Part shown: positions 1 to 9,770 of the stretch, piece after piece
How the letters are laid out: each line of letters begins with the position of its first letter
Numbering within the stretch: the first letter of the stretch is position 1
From: Takifugu bimaculatus
Taxonomy: Eukaryota > Chordata > Actinopteri > Tetraodontiformes > Tetraodontidae
Direction of reading: 5' to 3'
NCBI GenBank assembly: GCA_004026145.2
Contig: CP034983.1
Coordinates: 14,569,488-14,633,487 of the forward strand
Length of the DNA stretch: 64,000 bases
Notes under the pieces: model-generated
What the model was told of the DNA's origin: nothing
The model's database searches: none
Seen by the model: the letters and a program-made list of their open reading frames with translations, nothing else
Program-made: the position numbers and the translations under genes

Positions 1-1305
1 TAGGAAACTGCCTCCAACCGTCGCTGTTTATGAACGTGGATTTACCACAGCCTCTACTGTCGGTTGGTGCAGTTCGATCTTCTGGCCAACAGATGGCAGC
101 AAAGCAATGCCCTCGCGGGTTTGAGCTTCACTCCGCTATGCTTCCAGGCAGGTTCTGATCAAATCTACAAGATTGCTGCATCACTCATTAAGAGGGAACG
201 CAGCCATCTCTGGACTGTTTGCAAAGCAGCTACATTGAGGGTTGGGGAAATGTGTTTCCAGTTATAAATACATACATAGTTTAGTTTTTTTTTCTGTGCA
301 GAAGCGGCTCATTAATCATAAAGTCTGCGCGGAAGGTGATTGCGGAGAACACACTTCTAGTAGCTGCCGCTCATCCACAGATTGACGTCCTTAATGTTGC
401 ACAGTGTGCATAAATGAATAAACGTGAGAGGAATTTTTTGGGCATCTTTTGCATGAGTGAACGAACTATTGTGTGCGGTAAAGTTAAAAAAGAAAAAGAG
501 TTATCTGACTGCAGATGACAAACAACATCCTCGTTCTAATCAAAATTCAAATGGACCTGTGCTGCCAGTTAGTATTAAGATTCTCCTCAGCTTTTCGCTC
601 GGGGGTTATTTACCAGCAGGCTGTGATGAAAAATTAGAACGGGTCAAATTTTTAATAAATATACAAGGACGCTTAGACGCTTTACATTAGTTTAAATGCA
701 AAGTGACTTAGAGAATTAGCACCGGGGCAAAGGTGTGTTCTGCTGCAGAGGTCACACTGAGCAAAGATAATAATAACGAGGGGAACAAAAACGTTTTTAA
801 TAGTTTTACGCTCCCTTTAATCTAATGTGCTTAATGTCCAGCCCTTTGAACGCTTCCATTTTAAAATGCCAAGGAGAGACGCAGCGTGCACTGGCTGCAT
901 ATGGGACAACCTTAAGAAAGTTTATAGAATTTTGAATGTCCAGGGGGATTTCGCCCCTTTGTTTGGTTGTGTTTTCCATCGGTAAGAAGGCTGTGCTGCA
1001 CAGCTGGCGCGCAAAAGCAGCAGAGCCAGGCGCACCAAAGGTGGACGTGTTCAACGCGTGTCACCTGCGCCCACAGAGCCACGGAGCTTTGGAGAGGGAG
1101 GGGGGTGGTTGGAGGGCTCCATCAGTGAGAGCTTCTCGCATCCACATTCGCCAGTGCGCCATGGAAGCGAGCGCACCTCCTGCGCGGCGCCGGACAACGA
1201 TGACCGGATAACTTTAAACTCTGCCGGGACTCTTCGCTTTTTCTGTACCCCCGCTCAATGGCATCTGATGAATTCTTTACCGGGAACCAGTAGCAGGTAT
1301 GTGAC
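1..1305 (+). repeat. Direct duplication, copy 1 (putative drd3 promoter and leader exon)
   Basis: This segment recurs at 6861-8138 in the same orientation with only scattered single-base differences, a one-base change in a T run near 290, and a 26-base block near 765-790 that is absent from copy 2. It starts at the window edge, so the true left boundary is unknown. The right boundary lies 9 bases beyond a good splice donor (exon end 1296, intron GTATGTG). The last 300 bases are rich in CpG and contain an 11-codon ORF (1258-1293). No long conserved coding frame is present. Inference: a promoter plus noncoding first exon, with the second copy serving drd3. Confidence 0.85.
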
Positions 1306-2261
1306 AAAGTGGATGCTACGCAAACCTGCAAGCAACTCTATGAATCTGTGGGTGTAATAGCCAAAACGTTTGCAACATTCCTGTGTTTGGTACCAGCTCC
1401 TGGTACCAGCAGTTTGACTCCAGTGATGATAATCATTTACCTTTTGACAGTTAATGGAAGCCCATCTGAGCAGAGATAAAGCTATCAAGTCCTGTATAGG
1501 CCAGACCTCTGAGGTGGTGGGGCGCTTGCGTGAAGAGAGAGCAAAAGACAGCATAGGAACATCTGTAACTAATAATGTGTAAATAATGTGTAAAGCTCTT
1601 TTCTCCTTTTTGTCTTCAGTTAAAACTTATGCAATCAGAGGTGAATGTTGAAGAAGTTGTCAATGACAGAAGTCTGAAGGTCTGTTGACTGTTCTCAGTA
1701 AAACACTGATTATCCCCTGATGAATAATCAGCCAGCCATTCGATGTGCTGCCTATCTCTGCTTTCCTCTCAGATTTTCACCGAAAGATGCAGAATCCACT
1801 ACACGCCTCCCAAAGTAAAATGAAGTTTCACTTGGCGTTGAAACCATGAGCCGGTGCTGAGTCAAGACTGCGACCTGATCACTCATCCAGATCACTGTGA
1901 CCTTGGTTGATGCACGCGGTTCCCTCGTGGTTTTAGCAGTGCATCGTCTCAGCTGTGAAACAGTTACCAGTGTGCTTCTGTAGTGAGATTAATTGTACAG
2001 AGTTTTTAAAAAAACAAAAGCCAATGAAATATTTTGATGAAACAACCATTCCCCGTGTCTTTGTACAGCCTGTTTTCTAAATGCAATAAATTCAAGTGCT
2101 GCAGTCTAAATGGATGGATGGATCAGTTATAGGTGTTTAAGTTGCCATTAAGGGCAGGTGAAAGTAAAATATCTGCCTTCTTTTTCCTGTAACTTTGAGA
2201 AACATTTTGGTTTATAACCTGTAGAATATGTATTAGTGTTTGTTTTATGTGGTATTAGATC

Positions 2262-2340
2262 CACAAATTCAATTCAATCTTTATTTATATGGCACTTTTC
2301 ATACACTGGGTAGCACAAAGTGCCTCACAAAGGATAAAAA
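2262..2340 (+). repeat. Teleost interspersed repeat fragment
   Basis: The sequence begins with an AATTCAATTCAATCTTTATTTATATGG-like head, runs through a 'tagcacaaagtgcctcacaa' motif and is followed by an A-rich and CA-rich tail. This layout is typical of abundant fish short repeats whose heads read caattcaa-tttatttatat. A related head occurs at about 9447. The family name cannot be fixed without a repeat library. Confidence 0.55.
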
Positions 2341-3234
2341 CAACAAAGAGAAACAAGAGAATCAAGAAAAAGGACACACACACACAGACATGCATACACA
2401 CACTCAAACACACACACAAACAAGCTGAGACATGGCTAGGCACCGAGACCTGAGGCGAAGGATAACAAATTATCTTTTGCAAAATCTATTAACATTACAG
2501 TTTATAAACCAAGGGTAATGTAAAGGAAATATTTCACTTTTTTGCAGCCATATCCTGTCAACACTGGTAGAGCAAAGCGGTGAAATCTATCTTTCTAACG
2601 CTAGAGGGCAGAGTAACACTACACCGGCGTTCAGGTCTACAGTAATGACCTGCAAACAGGGAAAACAATGGACTGGTATGTCTACGTTTATTTATACGTG
2701 AGGTCCTCGTGAATTTTTAATCCATTTTTACAACTAAAAGAAATGTATGTAGTAACAGGCATACTTGGTTAAACAGAACAACATGAACCTGTTGAAACAA
2801 ATACTCCGCCTTAGAGAAGCTGTAATTGTAATTTTTATTATGTGCCATGGATACAGTAACAGGTTTTTTTTAGGCGTGTCCACACTAAAAAGCCAAAATG
2901 TTTTCATGTTTTGACCTGTTTAAAAACTTTGTCAAGACAGATTAATGATAAGGGTGGCAATTGACAAGCTGTGTTGACTGACTGAACAGTTGGATGGATT
3001 TCAGCATTGTTCAACATGCACAACACTTAATTGTAGCACCAATAACCCAAGGTTGGCATATTTGCACTAACTAATCATAACTACCTCTGGAATGTCTTAT
3101 TTGCACATCTTATTTGCACCTTATTCTTTTTGTCTTCACACTATCCGACACTCCTCCTGTACATACGTTTTTTTTAATAATTTCTGTATATACTGTACAA
3201 TGTACATAGCAATGTACATAACATGAGAGTCTTT

Positions 3235-3336
3235 TTCTTTTTTCTTTTAGTACTTTTCTGTATTGTACACCACGGGCTACCGCTGTAACGTGCAATTTCC
3301 CCAATGTGGGATCAATAAAGTCCTTATCCTTATTAG
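3235..3336 (+). mobile_element. LINE-type 3' tail fragment
   Basis: The fragment contains the module 'caatttccccaatgtggga' followed by 'tcaataaag' and tandem TCCTTA units. Short tandem hexamer tails after a conserved hairpin-like 3' end are typical of CR1/L2/Rex1-group non-LTR retrotransposons and their SINE partners. The same module appears at about 3977-4027 with ATCTTA units and, in reverse, at about 13258-13292. It is 5'-truncated and has no coding capacity. Confidence 0.6.
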
Positions 3337-3949
3337 TGTACAACATAAAGTTGAAACCTTCCACAGTGCACCCACTGAATATAGGCACCCATGAAGGACA
3401 TGATTAAAAAAGAGGAACAATTTGATGAGACAAGCAGGAATATGACTGACTTGTGGATTCCACATATTGTCAGTCAGCTGACTCACAACCACAGTAGGAT
3501 TGTGCCACCTAAATTTTTTATGAAATGATTTCTGCTATAGATACTTTTGCATTTTAAGTGAATTCAACCCAGATTATCACAGTTCAAAGACTGGTGCATC
3601 ATTTAATTTTCTTCAAATTAAGAGTACACGATGATCATTTTTGTTTTGTTAGGTTTTAAATCCATTAGAAGTGAGGTAACAGCAGTGATTCAATTTCAGT
3701 CAGGGTGGGTCTCCTAAGAATGCACTGCAGCCTCGTGTGGGAAAAAAGTCCACTTTTGATAAAGATGTGTTGCATTCAGCCTTAAACACAAACAGAACCA
3801 GGGCTGTCATACCTGAGCCTAACATGTATGTAATTGTATATATGCTTATAATATGTATATATTATGTATATATTATTTATATATGCTTATAATATATGCT
3901 GTATATATGCTTATAACGTTCTAATCTTATCTGTATTTATTTATTCTGT

Positions 3950-4027
3950 TTCTATACTTTGTATAGGTTGCTACTACAATTCAATTTCCCCACGGGGATG
4001 AATAAAGTACATCTTAATCTTAATCTT
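3950..4027 (+). mobile_element. LINE-type 3' tail fragment with (ATCTTA)n
   Basis: This is a second copy of the 3' module 'caatttccccacgggg' followed by 'atgaataaagtac' and three or more ATCTTA-like units. It has the same orientation as the fragment ending at 3336 but a different tail hexamer, so it is an independent insertion of a related element rather than a local duplication. No coding remnant is attached. Confidence 0.6.
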
Positions 4028-4217
4028 ACTCTGGGAATAATAAACCCACTCATTTATGGAAACAAAACATTCATGCTTATTTGCTTCTCAGCTATGTAGG
4101 AGTTCATAATACAAACACACTGTAACATAATCTCAAAAGTAATGAGATAATTGTAGAAAGTAGCTAGATATAATGATAGAACTAAATGACAAGTCTAATT
4201 TAATCTCATCCAAAACT

Positions 4218-4223
4218 TTTATT
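4218..4223 (-). terminator. Likely polyadenylation signal of the cystatin-B-like gene
   Basis: AATAAA on the minus strand, about 100 bases downstream of the cystatin stop codon (4326). The spacing is suitable for a short 3' UTR. Confidence 0.5.
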
Positions 4224-4325
4224 ATAGCATCTGTAAACATTGGATTTACATGCATACAAACATGTTATACGTCAATTTGTCAGCATATTATGTGATTTTA
4301 AGATGCTGCTGCTGGGTCTTGATCA

Positions 4326-4841
4326 TTAGAAATACTCAATGGGCTCAGCGTGGGTCTTGGACTCCTGTACACCGTGAACCTCAATGTCTCCTCCATAGCA
4401 AGGAAGTTTCTCATAAACGCGGATGTGAATATAATCATCTCCTCCTACATGGACCTGCAAGAGGTGTAATATATCAGATATGAAAGACAAGAAAAGAAAA
4501 AATGCTTTGCACAAAAACTGCTGTTCAGTCAACGAGTATGTGAAACCACAAAGACATTTACCTTAATAAAGTAGTTCCTACCACACACAACCTGCGACCT
4601 GTAGGTCTTCGCTGTGAAAACCTCGTACTTCTTCCCCGTCTTGTCCTCTACGGCGGGTTTTACCTGATCTCCAGACAAAGAAAATTAGAACAACAAAACG
4701 AAATATGGGAGAGTTTATTTGTATATGTGAGCTAAACAAAGTTAACGAAACGCGTTGTGCACTCACGTTTTCGCATAGCTTTTGAACCTTTTCATCAGCG
4801 GCATTAGCCTCAGAACACCCTCCACACATCATAGGTTTCAT
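4326..4841 (-). CDS. cstb: Cystatin-B-like (stefin) cysteine protease inhibitor
   Basis: Three exons: 4841-4767, 4663-4562 and 4454-4326, all joined in phase 0, giving 101 residues. Stefins are cytosolic single-domain inhibitors of papain-like proteases (cathepsins B, H, L). Visible hallmarks are an N-terminal MMCGG with the conserved glycine pair that enters the protease active site, the first-loop QVVCG (cystatin QVVAG with Ala replaced by Cys), and FIKVHVGGDDYIHIRVYEKLP followed by a C-terminal region ending in EYF. The length fits the family (98-103), and no signal peptide is present. The start could be 4841 or 4832 (Met-Met-Cys). A TATA-like run lies at 4921-4928, about 85 bases upstream. 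Which of the several fish stefin paralogues this is remains open. Confidence 0.9.
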
Positions 4842-5444
4842 TTTTGCAGCGTCGTGAACTTAAAGTACCAAAAATGAAGCAAAAACAACACCGCGGCGTT
4901 GAGCGATGGGCGTTCGAAAAATATATATACAGACCATGAGTCACGTGGTGCTCTGTTTTGGAAGATACCATCAATGTCAGGGGGGGTTCATTCACTTGAG
5001 CGATTAACCAATTGGAATATTTGGAGTATAATGGTAAAAGTAACCAAATTAAAGATACTTTTATATTTCAATTAACTACTTTATCTAACAAAGAGTTCAA
5101 TGTACTCGCTAATACGTGTTTCTGTCAGAAGTGGAGTGATCCTAGTCAATGGGCTGGGTTTGGCGCATGTGAGCTCTGACTGGAAATCACGGGTATCAAA
5201 CCGAGTCATAGGCGTTGTGGTTATTAGTTTTAGTTTTCAATGCTGTTAAACCTCTTTACTTTTATAAACAAAATAGCGTAAGGAAATAAACAATACAAAT
5301 GTGCGTAGTCAACACAAGGCGTAAATCGGCTGCCTCTATCACATGTTTCAACAGTGTATGAAATAAATCATGTGAATTTCGACTAAATTTGCTAATTACT
5401 CGTGTGTTTAGGAGTTGAAAAAAAATGGTACCATTCCAGCTCAC
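4842..5444 (-). promoter_or_regulatory. cstb-like promoter and region between the two cystatin first exons
   Basis: The minus-strand TATA-like sequence at 4921-4928 sits about 85 bases before the ATG, and the sequence near 4890 is locally CpG-bearing. No exon 2 or exon 3 belonging to the orphan first exon at 5445-5518 was found between 4842 and 5444. The rest is plain AT-rich sequence. Confidence 0.5.
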
Positions 5445-5518
5445 CTGATCACATTTTTCCTGAATTTCTTCAGGGGCCTGCAGGTTTTGGTCAATCCTCC
5501 GCATACACTGTCCTCCAT
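5445..5518 (-). pseudogene. Orphan cystatin-like first exon (frameshifted or alternative)
   Basis: An ATG at 5518 opens MEDSVCGGLTKT, a stefin-like N-terminus with the expected Cys-Gly-Gly. The rest of the exon matches a stefin only in another frame (LQAPEEIQEKCDQ), which has its own ATG at 5504 reading MRRIDQN and lacks the glycine pair. The exon ends at a good donor (exon end 5445, GTGAGC) in phase 0, exactly the phase accepted by exon 2 of the downstream cystatin gene at 4663. It could therefore be a dead exon of a lost tandem paralogue or an alternative first exon of the 4326-4841 gene. A hAT element sits 37 bases upstream of the 5518 ATG. Confidence 0.6.
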
Positions 5519-5547
5519 TGCCACGGAGCCCAATCTGTTGCAGATCG

Positions 5548-6739
5548 CTTTAGACCAGGGGTGGGGAACCTCCGGCCTCCGGGCCGTATACGGCCTACGA
5601 GACCAATTCTATCGGCCCGCAACGCAATAAGATTTTTATATTTTATATGTGCACTTATACAGTGGGACCGTTCGCTAAACTCCGCGAGCTGCGAGTAGCA
5701 GCGGTAGCGTATTTTTGCCTTTCGTATCCTGAAATTTCTTTCGTAACGAGGAAATATTTTCCCGTTTTCTGAGATAAAACAGACGGTTATGTTATGTCCG
5801 AGTCAAGGTCAGGGTCAGTGAACACAGCATGTGAGGTACGTAGTGGGCTGGACTGATTGACACAGACGAATAATGCCTAGCGAAACACGCTAAACTCTAT
5901 GAGTTGAAAGGACAGATGAGTTTGGATAAAATTAACGCTCTTCGCCGGAGTTTGGAGGCTCAACAAGCAGCTTTCACACGACCATGTACCGACAGAATAT
6001 TACGTGTGCAAGTTTTGTGGTGAGTGAATTAATAGCCACGAAGCTGAAACCTCACGCCGAAGGAGAGTTCGTGAACGTGCCTCGTAGCCGCCGCTGAGGC
6101 GCTCGCGCCGGACAAAGTAAAATTGTTTCAAAGCGTGAATTTCTTTTCGTGAATAACTATTGAACTAAGACATATATCGTTATGATTCCAGTGGCTAACT
6201 GTATGTTTTTATGGTCAAGGAATCTAAATATGTAGTCAAAGTATATGTGGGACTAATATTTATGGTGGAAATCACAATATGCCAGGAATTGTTGCGCTTG
6301 GCGGAGGTCTGCGCTCTCCGAGTGCTTTCTAGTTGTTGTTGTTGTTGTTGTCATTGTCTTTATCTTTCTTTCTTTTTCATTTATTTTCTTGATTATCTTG
6401 TTGTATTGCAGTTTTTGTGAGTAGAGGCCTCGAACAGGCCCTTACGGGTCTCTTGCCTCAACTCTGCACCTCTTTTTATTTTGTATGATCATGAAAACAT
6501 ATTTTACTTGTCATTTTATTCTATTTATTTGGTGATTTTATATGCATGTGTGCTAAATAAATAATTCAAACTCAAATGCAGCAATCATGAGACTTAGTAA
6601 CACAGTGGTTATAGACTTTTTTTTTTTGTCTTTTTTTTGCATCACAGGTATGTGTTCATAATAGTATGGCCCTCGGAGGACTTTATAAAAATTGAAATGG
6701 CCCTCGATATGAAAAGGGTTCCCCACCCCTGCTTTAGAC
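5548..6739. mobile_element. hAT-superfamily DNA transposon with 8-bp target-site duplications
   Basis: The element proper is 5556-6731. It starts with CAGGGGTGGGGAACC and ends with the exact inverted complement, giving perfect 15-bp terminal inverted repeats. It is flanked by the direct 8-bp target-site duplication CTTTAGAC at 5548-5555 and 6732-6739. CAG-type termini with 8-bp target duplications are diagnostic of hAT elements. The subterminal regions also carry related GGCCCTCGG / GGCCTCCGG words in opposite orientation. At 1,176 bp and with no long open frame it looks non-autonomous. The intact target duplication means the original insertion site can be read directly. Confidence 0.93.
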
Positions 6740-6744
6740 TGAAG

Positions 6745-6754
6745 TATTTATATA
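6745..6754 (-). promoter_or_regulatory. TATA-like box now separated from the orphan cystatin exon
   Basis: The minus-strand sequence TATATAAATA. With the hAT element and one target duplication removed, it would lie roughly 50 bases upstream of the 5518 ATG, a normal core-promoter distance. In the present sequence about 1.2 kb of transposon intervenes. Confidence 0.5.
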
Positions 6755-6860
6755 CGGTGGGTCCTCCTGCCACAGGACTCTAACAAATGATTTAAGGGTC
6801 AGGAACATGTGAGCTGATCTAACATCTGTACAGTGCACACCTTTAGGCTTTCAAAGCCTT

Positions 6861-8138
6861 TAGGAAACTGCCTCCAACCGTCGCTGTTTATGAACGTGGA
6901 TTTACCACAGCCTCTACTGTCGGTTGGTGCAGTTCGATCTTCTGGCCAACAGATGGCAGCAAAGCAATGCCCTCGCGGGTTTGAGCTTCACTCCGCTATG
7001 CTTCTAGGCAGGTTCTGATCAAATCTACAAGATTGCTGCATCACTCATTAAGAGGGAACGCAGCCATCTCTGGACTGTTTGCAAAGCAGCTACATTGAGG
7101 GTTGGGGAAATGTGTTTCCAGTTATAAATACATACATAGTTTAGTTTTTTTTCTGTGCAGAAGCGGCTCATTAATCATAAAGTCTGCGCGGAAGGTGATT
7201 GCGGAGAACACACTTCTAGTAGCTGCCGCTCATCTACAGATTGGCGTCCTTAATGTTGCACAGTGTGCATAAATGAATAAACGTGAGAGGAATTTTTTGG
7301 GCATCTTTTGCATGAGTGAGCGAACTATTGTGTGCGGTAAAGTTAAAAAAGAAAAAGAGTTATCTGACTGCAGATGACAAACAACATCCTCGTTCTAATC
7401 AAAATTCAAATGGACCTGTGCTGCCAGTTAGTATTAAGATTCTCCTCAGCTTTTCGCTCGGGGGTTATTTACCAGCAGGCTGTGATGAAAAATTAGAACG
7501 GGTCAAATTTTTAATAAATATACAAGGACGCTTAGACGCTTTACATTAGTTTAAATGCAAAGTGACTTAGAGAATTAGCACCGGGGCAAAGGTGTCTTCT
7601 GCTGCATAGGTCACACTGAGCAAACGTTTTTAATAGTTTTACGCTCCCTTTAATCTAATGTGCTTAATGTCCAGCCCTTTGAACGCTTCCATTTTAAAGT
7701 GCCAAGGAGAGACGCAGCGTGCACTGGCTGCATATGGGACAACCTTAAGAAAGTTTATAGAATTTTGAATGTCCAGGGGGATTTCGCCCCTTTGTTTGGT
7801 TGTGTTTTCCATCGGTAAGAAGGCTGTGCTGCACAGCTGGCGCGCAAAAGCAGCAGAGCCAGGCGCACCAAAGGTGGACGTGTTCAACGCGTGTCACCTG
7901 CGCCCACAGAGCCACGGAGCTTTGGAGAGGGAGGGGGGTGGTTGGAGGGCTCCATCAGTGAGAGCTTCTCGCATCCACATTCGCCAGTGCGCCATGGAAG
8001 CGAGCGCACCTCCTGCGCGGCGCCGGACAACGATGACCGGATAACTTTAAACTCTGCCGGGACTCTTCGCTTTTTTTGTACCCCCGCTCAATGGCATCTG
8101 ATGAATTCTTTACCGGGAACCAGTAACAGGTATGTGAC
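6861..8138 (+). repeat. Direct duplication, copy 2 (putative drd3 promoter and leader exon)
   Basis: Near-identical to bases 1-1305 and in the same orientation. Relative to copy 1 it lacks a 26-base block (junction near 7624, microhomology CAAA), has one T fewer in a T run, and carries scattered substitutions. The homology ends 9 bases into the intron after the donor at 8129/8130 (GTATGTG). It is the copy nearest drd3 and in the right orientation to supply its promoter and leader. The gap between copies carries the cystatin gene and the hAT element. Confidence 0.85.
8091..8126 (+). CDS. Upstream ORF of 11 codons in the putative drd3 leader exon
   Basis: ATG at 8091 followed by a short frame reading MASDEFFTGNQ and stop TAA at 8124, three bases before the exon end at 8129. 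The same uORF is present in copy 1 (1258-1293) with TAG in place of TAA, so the only difference within the ORF preserves termination. If the exon is part of the drd3 mRNA, this uORF would precede the receptor start. No ribosome or transcript data are available. Confidence 0.35.
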   Translation: MASDEFFTGNQ

Positions 8139-9728
8139 TTTGTTGGGATGATGGAGGGGTACCGCCGCGGCCCCCAAACTCACGTTTTTAATTGTTTTCT
8201 TTTTCCTTTCTTTGCCAAAACGTTTCTTTCCCCGTGCGCACTGATCGCAGTCTTTAAAAATATGTATGTATAATTCTCCGTGTCACCAACTGGACCGTTT
8301 TGACCCCAATATTTCTGGAAGCGGGACTGTTCAGGCTGATAAGGTGCGTCATCACAGGCTTTAATTGGTTTTAAAATTAGGTCTGAGTCCCTTGAATTAA
8401 GACTGACTGGCAGTTATGCAAACTACCGCTGCCAATTAATATATACATTAGAATTTAATTCAATATCATGGACTCATGCAGCAATACCTGGGCGTGCGTG
8501 TGCGCGTCTTTACTGTGCCCACTTAGCAGGTCAGAGCTGCACTTTGAGGTTGATAAAGCCCCCACTATCACCTAGTAAAGCAATTATATAGTAGTTTTAT
8601 CATTTTACATTTTCATTTCGAGTAAATCCTGTCATGACCTGTCAAACCTCATTTTCATTTATTTTATTTATTTTTTACAATAATCCGACTGTTGCTCTCC
8701 GTCGAGGAGACCTCAAGGTGAGGCTGGCTGCCTCTTTTTCATCGCTCCATCAGGTTCTCATGTGCACGGATCTTATGATGCTGGAGCCGAGAGAAGGAAT
8801 CATTAAAAGCCTCTTGGGTATGAGCCAGATCTAAAAATGGTCACTTTTCTCTGCTGCCTTCCCCCAATTCTGTCACAACAAACTAGAGAGAAGCCTGACC
8901 TGGGTGTGATAAATTGGGGTACATTAACAAGGAATCACTGTGTGCGTTAGCAATCGGCTGCTGTTTGGACTCGGGCCAGACGGAGGAGATTGGGAATAAA
9001 TGAGAGGAAGGATGAGGGAGTGCCAGTAAGACGAGCCCGGGACCAGAGCCAAACACTCACCTCTCAGGGTGGCAGCGGTGAATTATTACTCCCTCCAGAT
9101 GAACTGAACTCCCTCACGCTCACAGGCACGCGGCCAGCCCCTAATTAACGTTCGGACCCGTGACATCTGCTGTCTGTTTACGCTGATTCCGTGAACTTAC
9201 AGGAAGGTGAAACATGGAAATCCTGACGGGAACGGTCAGAAATGCATGACATCAGAACCAGGAGCGTGACTACCTGCAGTGCTTACAGCGCTGATAGTGC
9301 AGGAGGGCAGAAAGCTGCACGTTAAAAGCCATCAGCGCGAACCGCCTTATTTTACTCAGCAGAACCGGGAAGCATTTGCGATGCAAAGCCATTAAAGACC
9401 AGACTGCTGGTGCAGCAGCTCATCCAGCAGGAATTAGGAATTCAATTCAACTTTATTTATTTAGCGTCTGTTACAGTGGAAATTGCTTTGAGATGCTTTG
9501 CAGAACCCCCTTTCCCCCCAACCAAGCAGCAGTGGCAGGAATTATCTTTTAACAAGAAGAAACCCTGAGCAGGACCAGGCTCACATGGAGGGGAGCCTCC
9601 TGCTGGGCTGGGTCAAGGAGAAGGGGAGACAGAGCAGCAAGAGGAACAGACACATTTAGAGACTAATGAAATGTGTCATGGAGGAAGTCACAGCTGCCTT
9701 AATGCCAAATTTGATTCTATTTCTGTAG
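8139..9728 (+). other. Putative drd3 intron 1
   Basis: The span lies between the leader-exon donor at 8130 and a good acceptor ending at 9728 (TTCTGTAG). No coding exon was recognised. It contains an interspersed repeat at about 9440-9660 and otherwise unremarkable single-copy-looking sequence. Confidence 0.5.
9440..9660 (+). repeat. Teleost interspersed repeat (aagaagaaaccctgagcagga type)
   Basis: The head 'aattcaactttatttattta' is followed by the module 'aacaagaagaaaccctgagc', 'aggaccaggctcacatgg' and a 'ggggagcctcctgctggg' block. This module is very common in fish genomes. A reverse-orientation relative occurs at about 31360-31480 ('gcagga...caaggtttcttcctgt'). It lies in the putative drd3 leader intron. 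Confidence 0.6.
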
Positions 9729-9770
9729 GTCTGCCAAACAGCCCACCTCCCATGTCACTGTTGCGCCTCC

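Larger units (their letters stand above)
1306..4325. other. Intergenic stretch with retroelement tails
   Basis: No gene was recognised here. The stretch holds a SINE-like head (about 2262-2340), a CA-rich tract (about 2373-2422), and two LINE-type 3' tails ending near 3335 and 4027. A short AT-rich run of TATAT and TTATAATATAT words lies at about 3835-3920. The remaining sequence is AT-rich and shows no long plausible reading frame. Confidence 0.6.

Noticed and set aside
457..690. 77-codon ORF present in both copies (457-690 and 7316-7549)
   Set aside because: It is conserved only because the copies are nearly identical. Composition is Lys/Leu-rich from AT-rich DNA, with no homology recognised.
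936..1357. Overlapping 69-99-codon ORFs shared by both duplicates (also 7769-8151)
   Set aside because: They are open only because the region is GC-rich. They overlap on several frames and strands, have no recognised family, and the duplicate differences do not favour any one frame.
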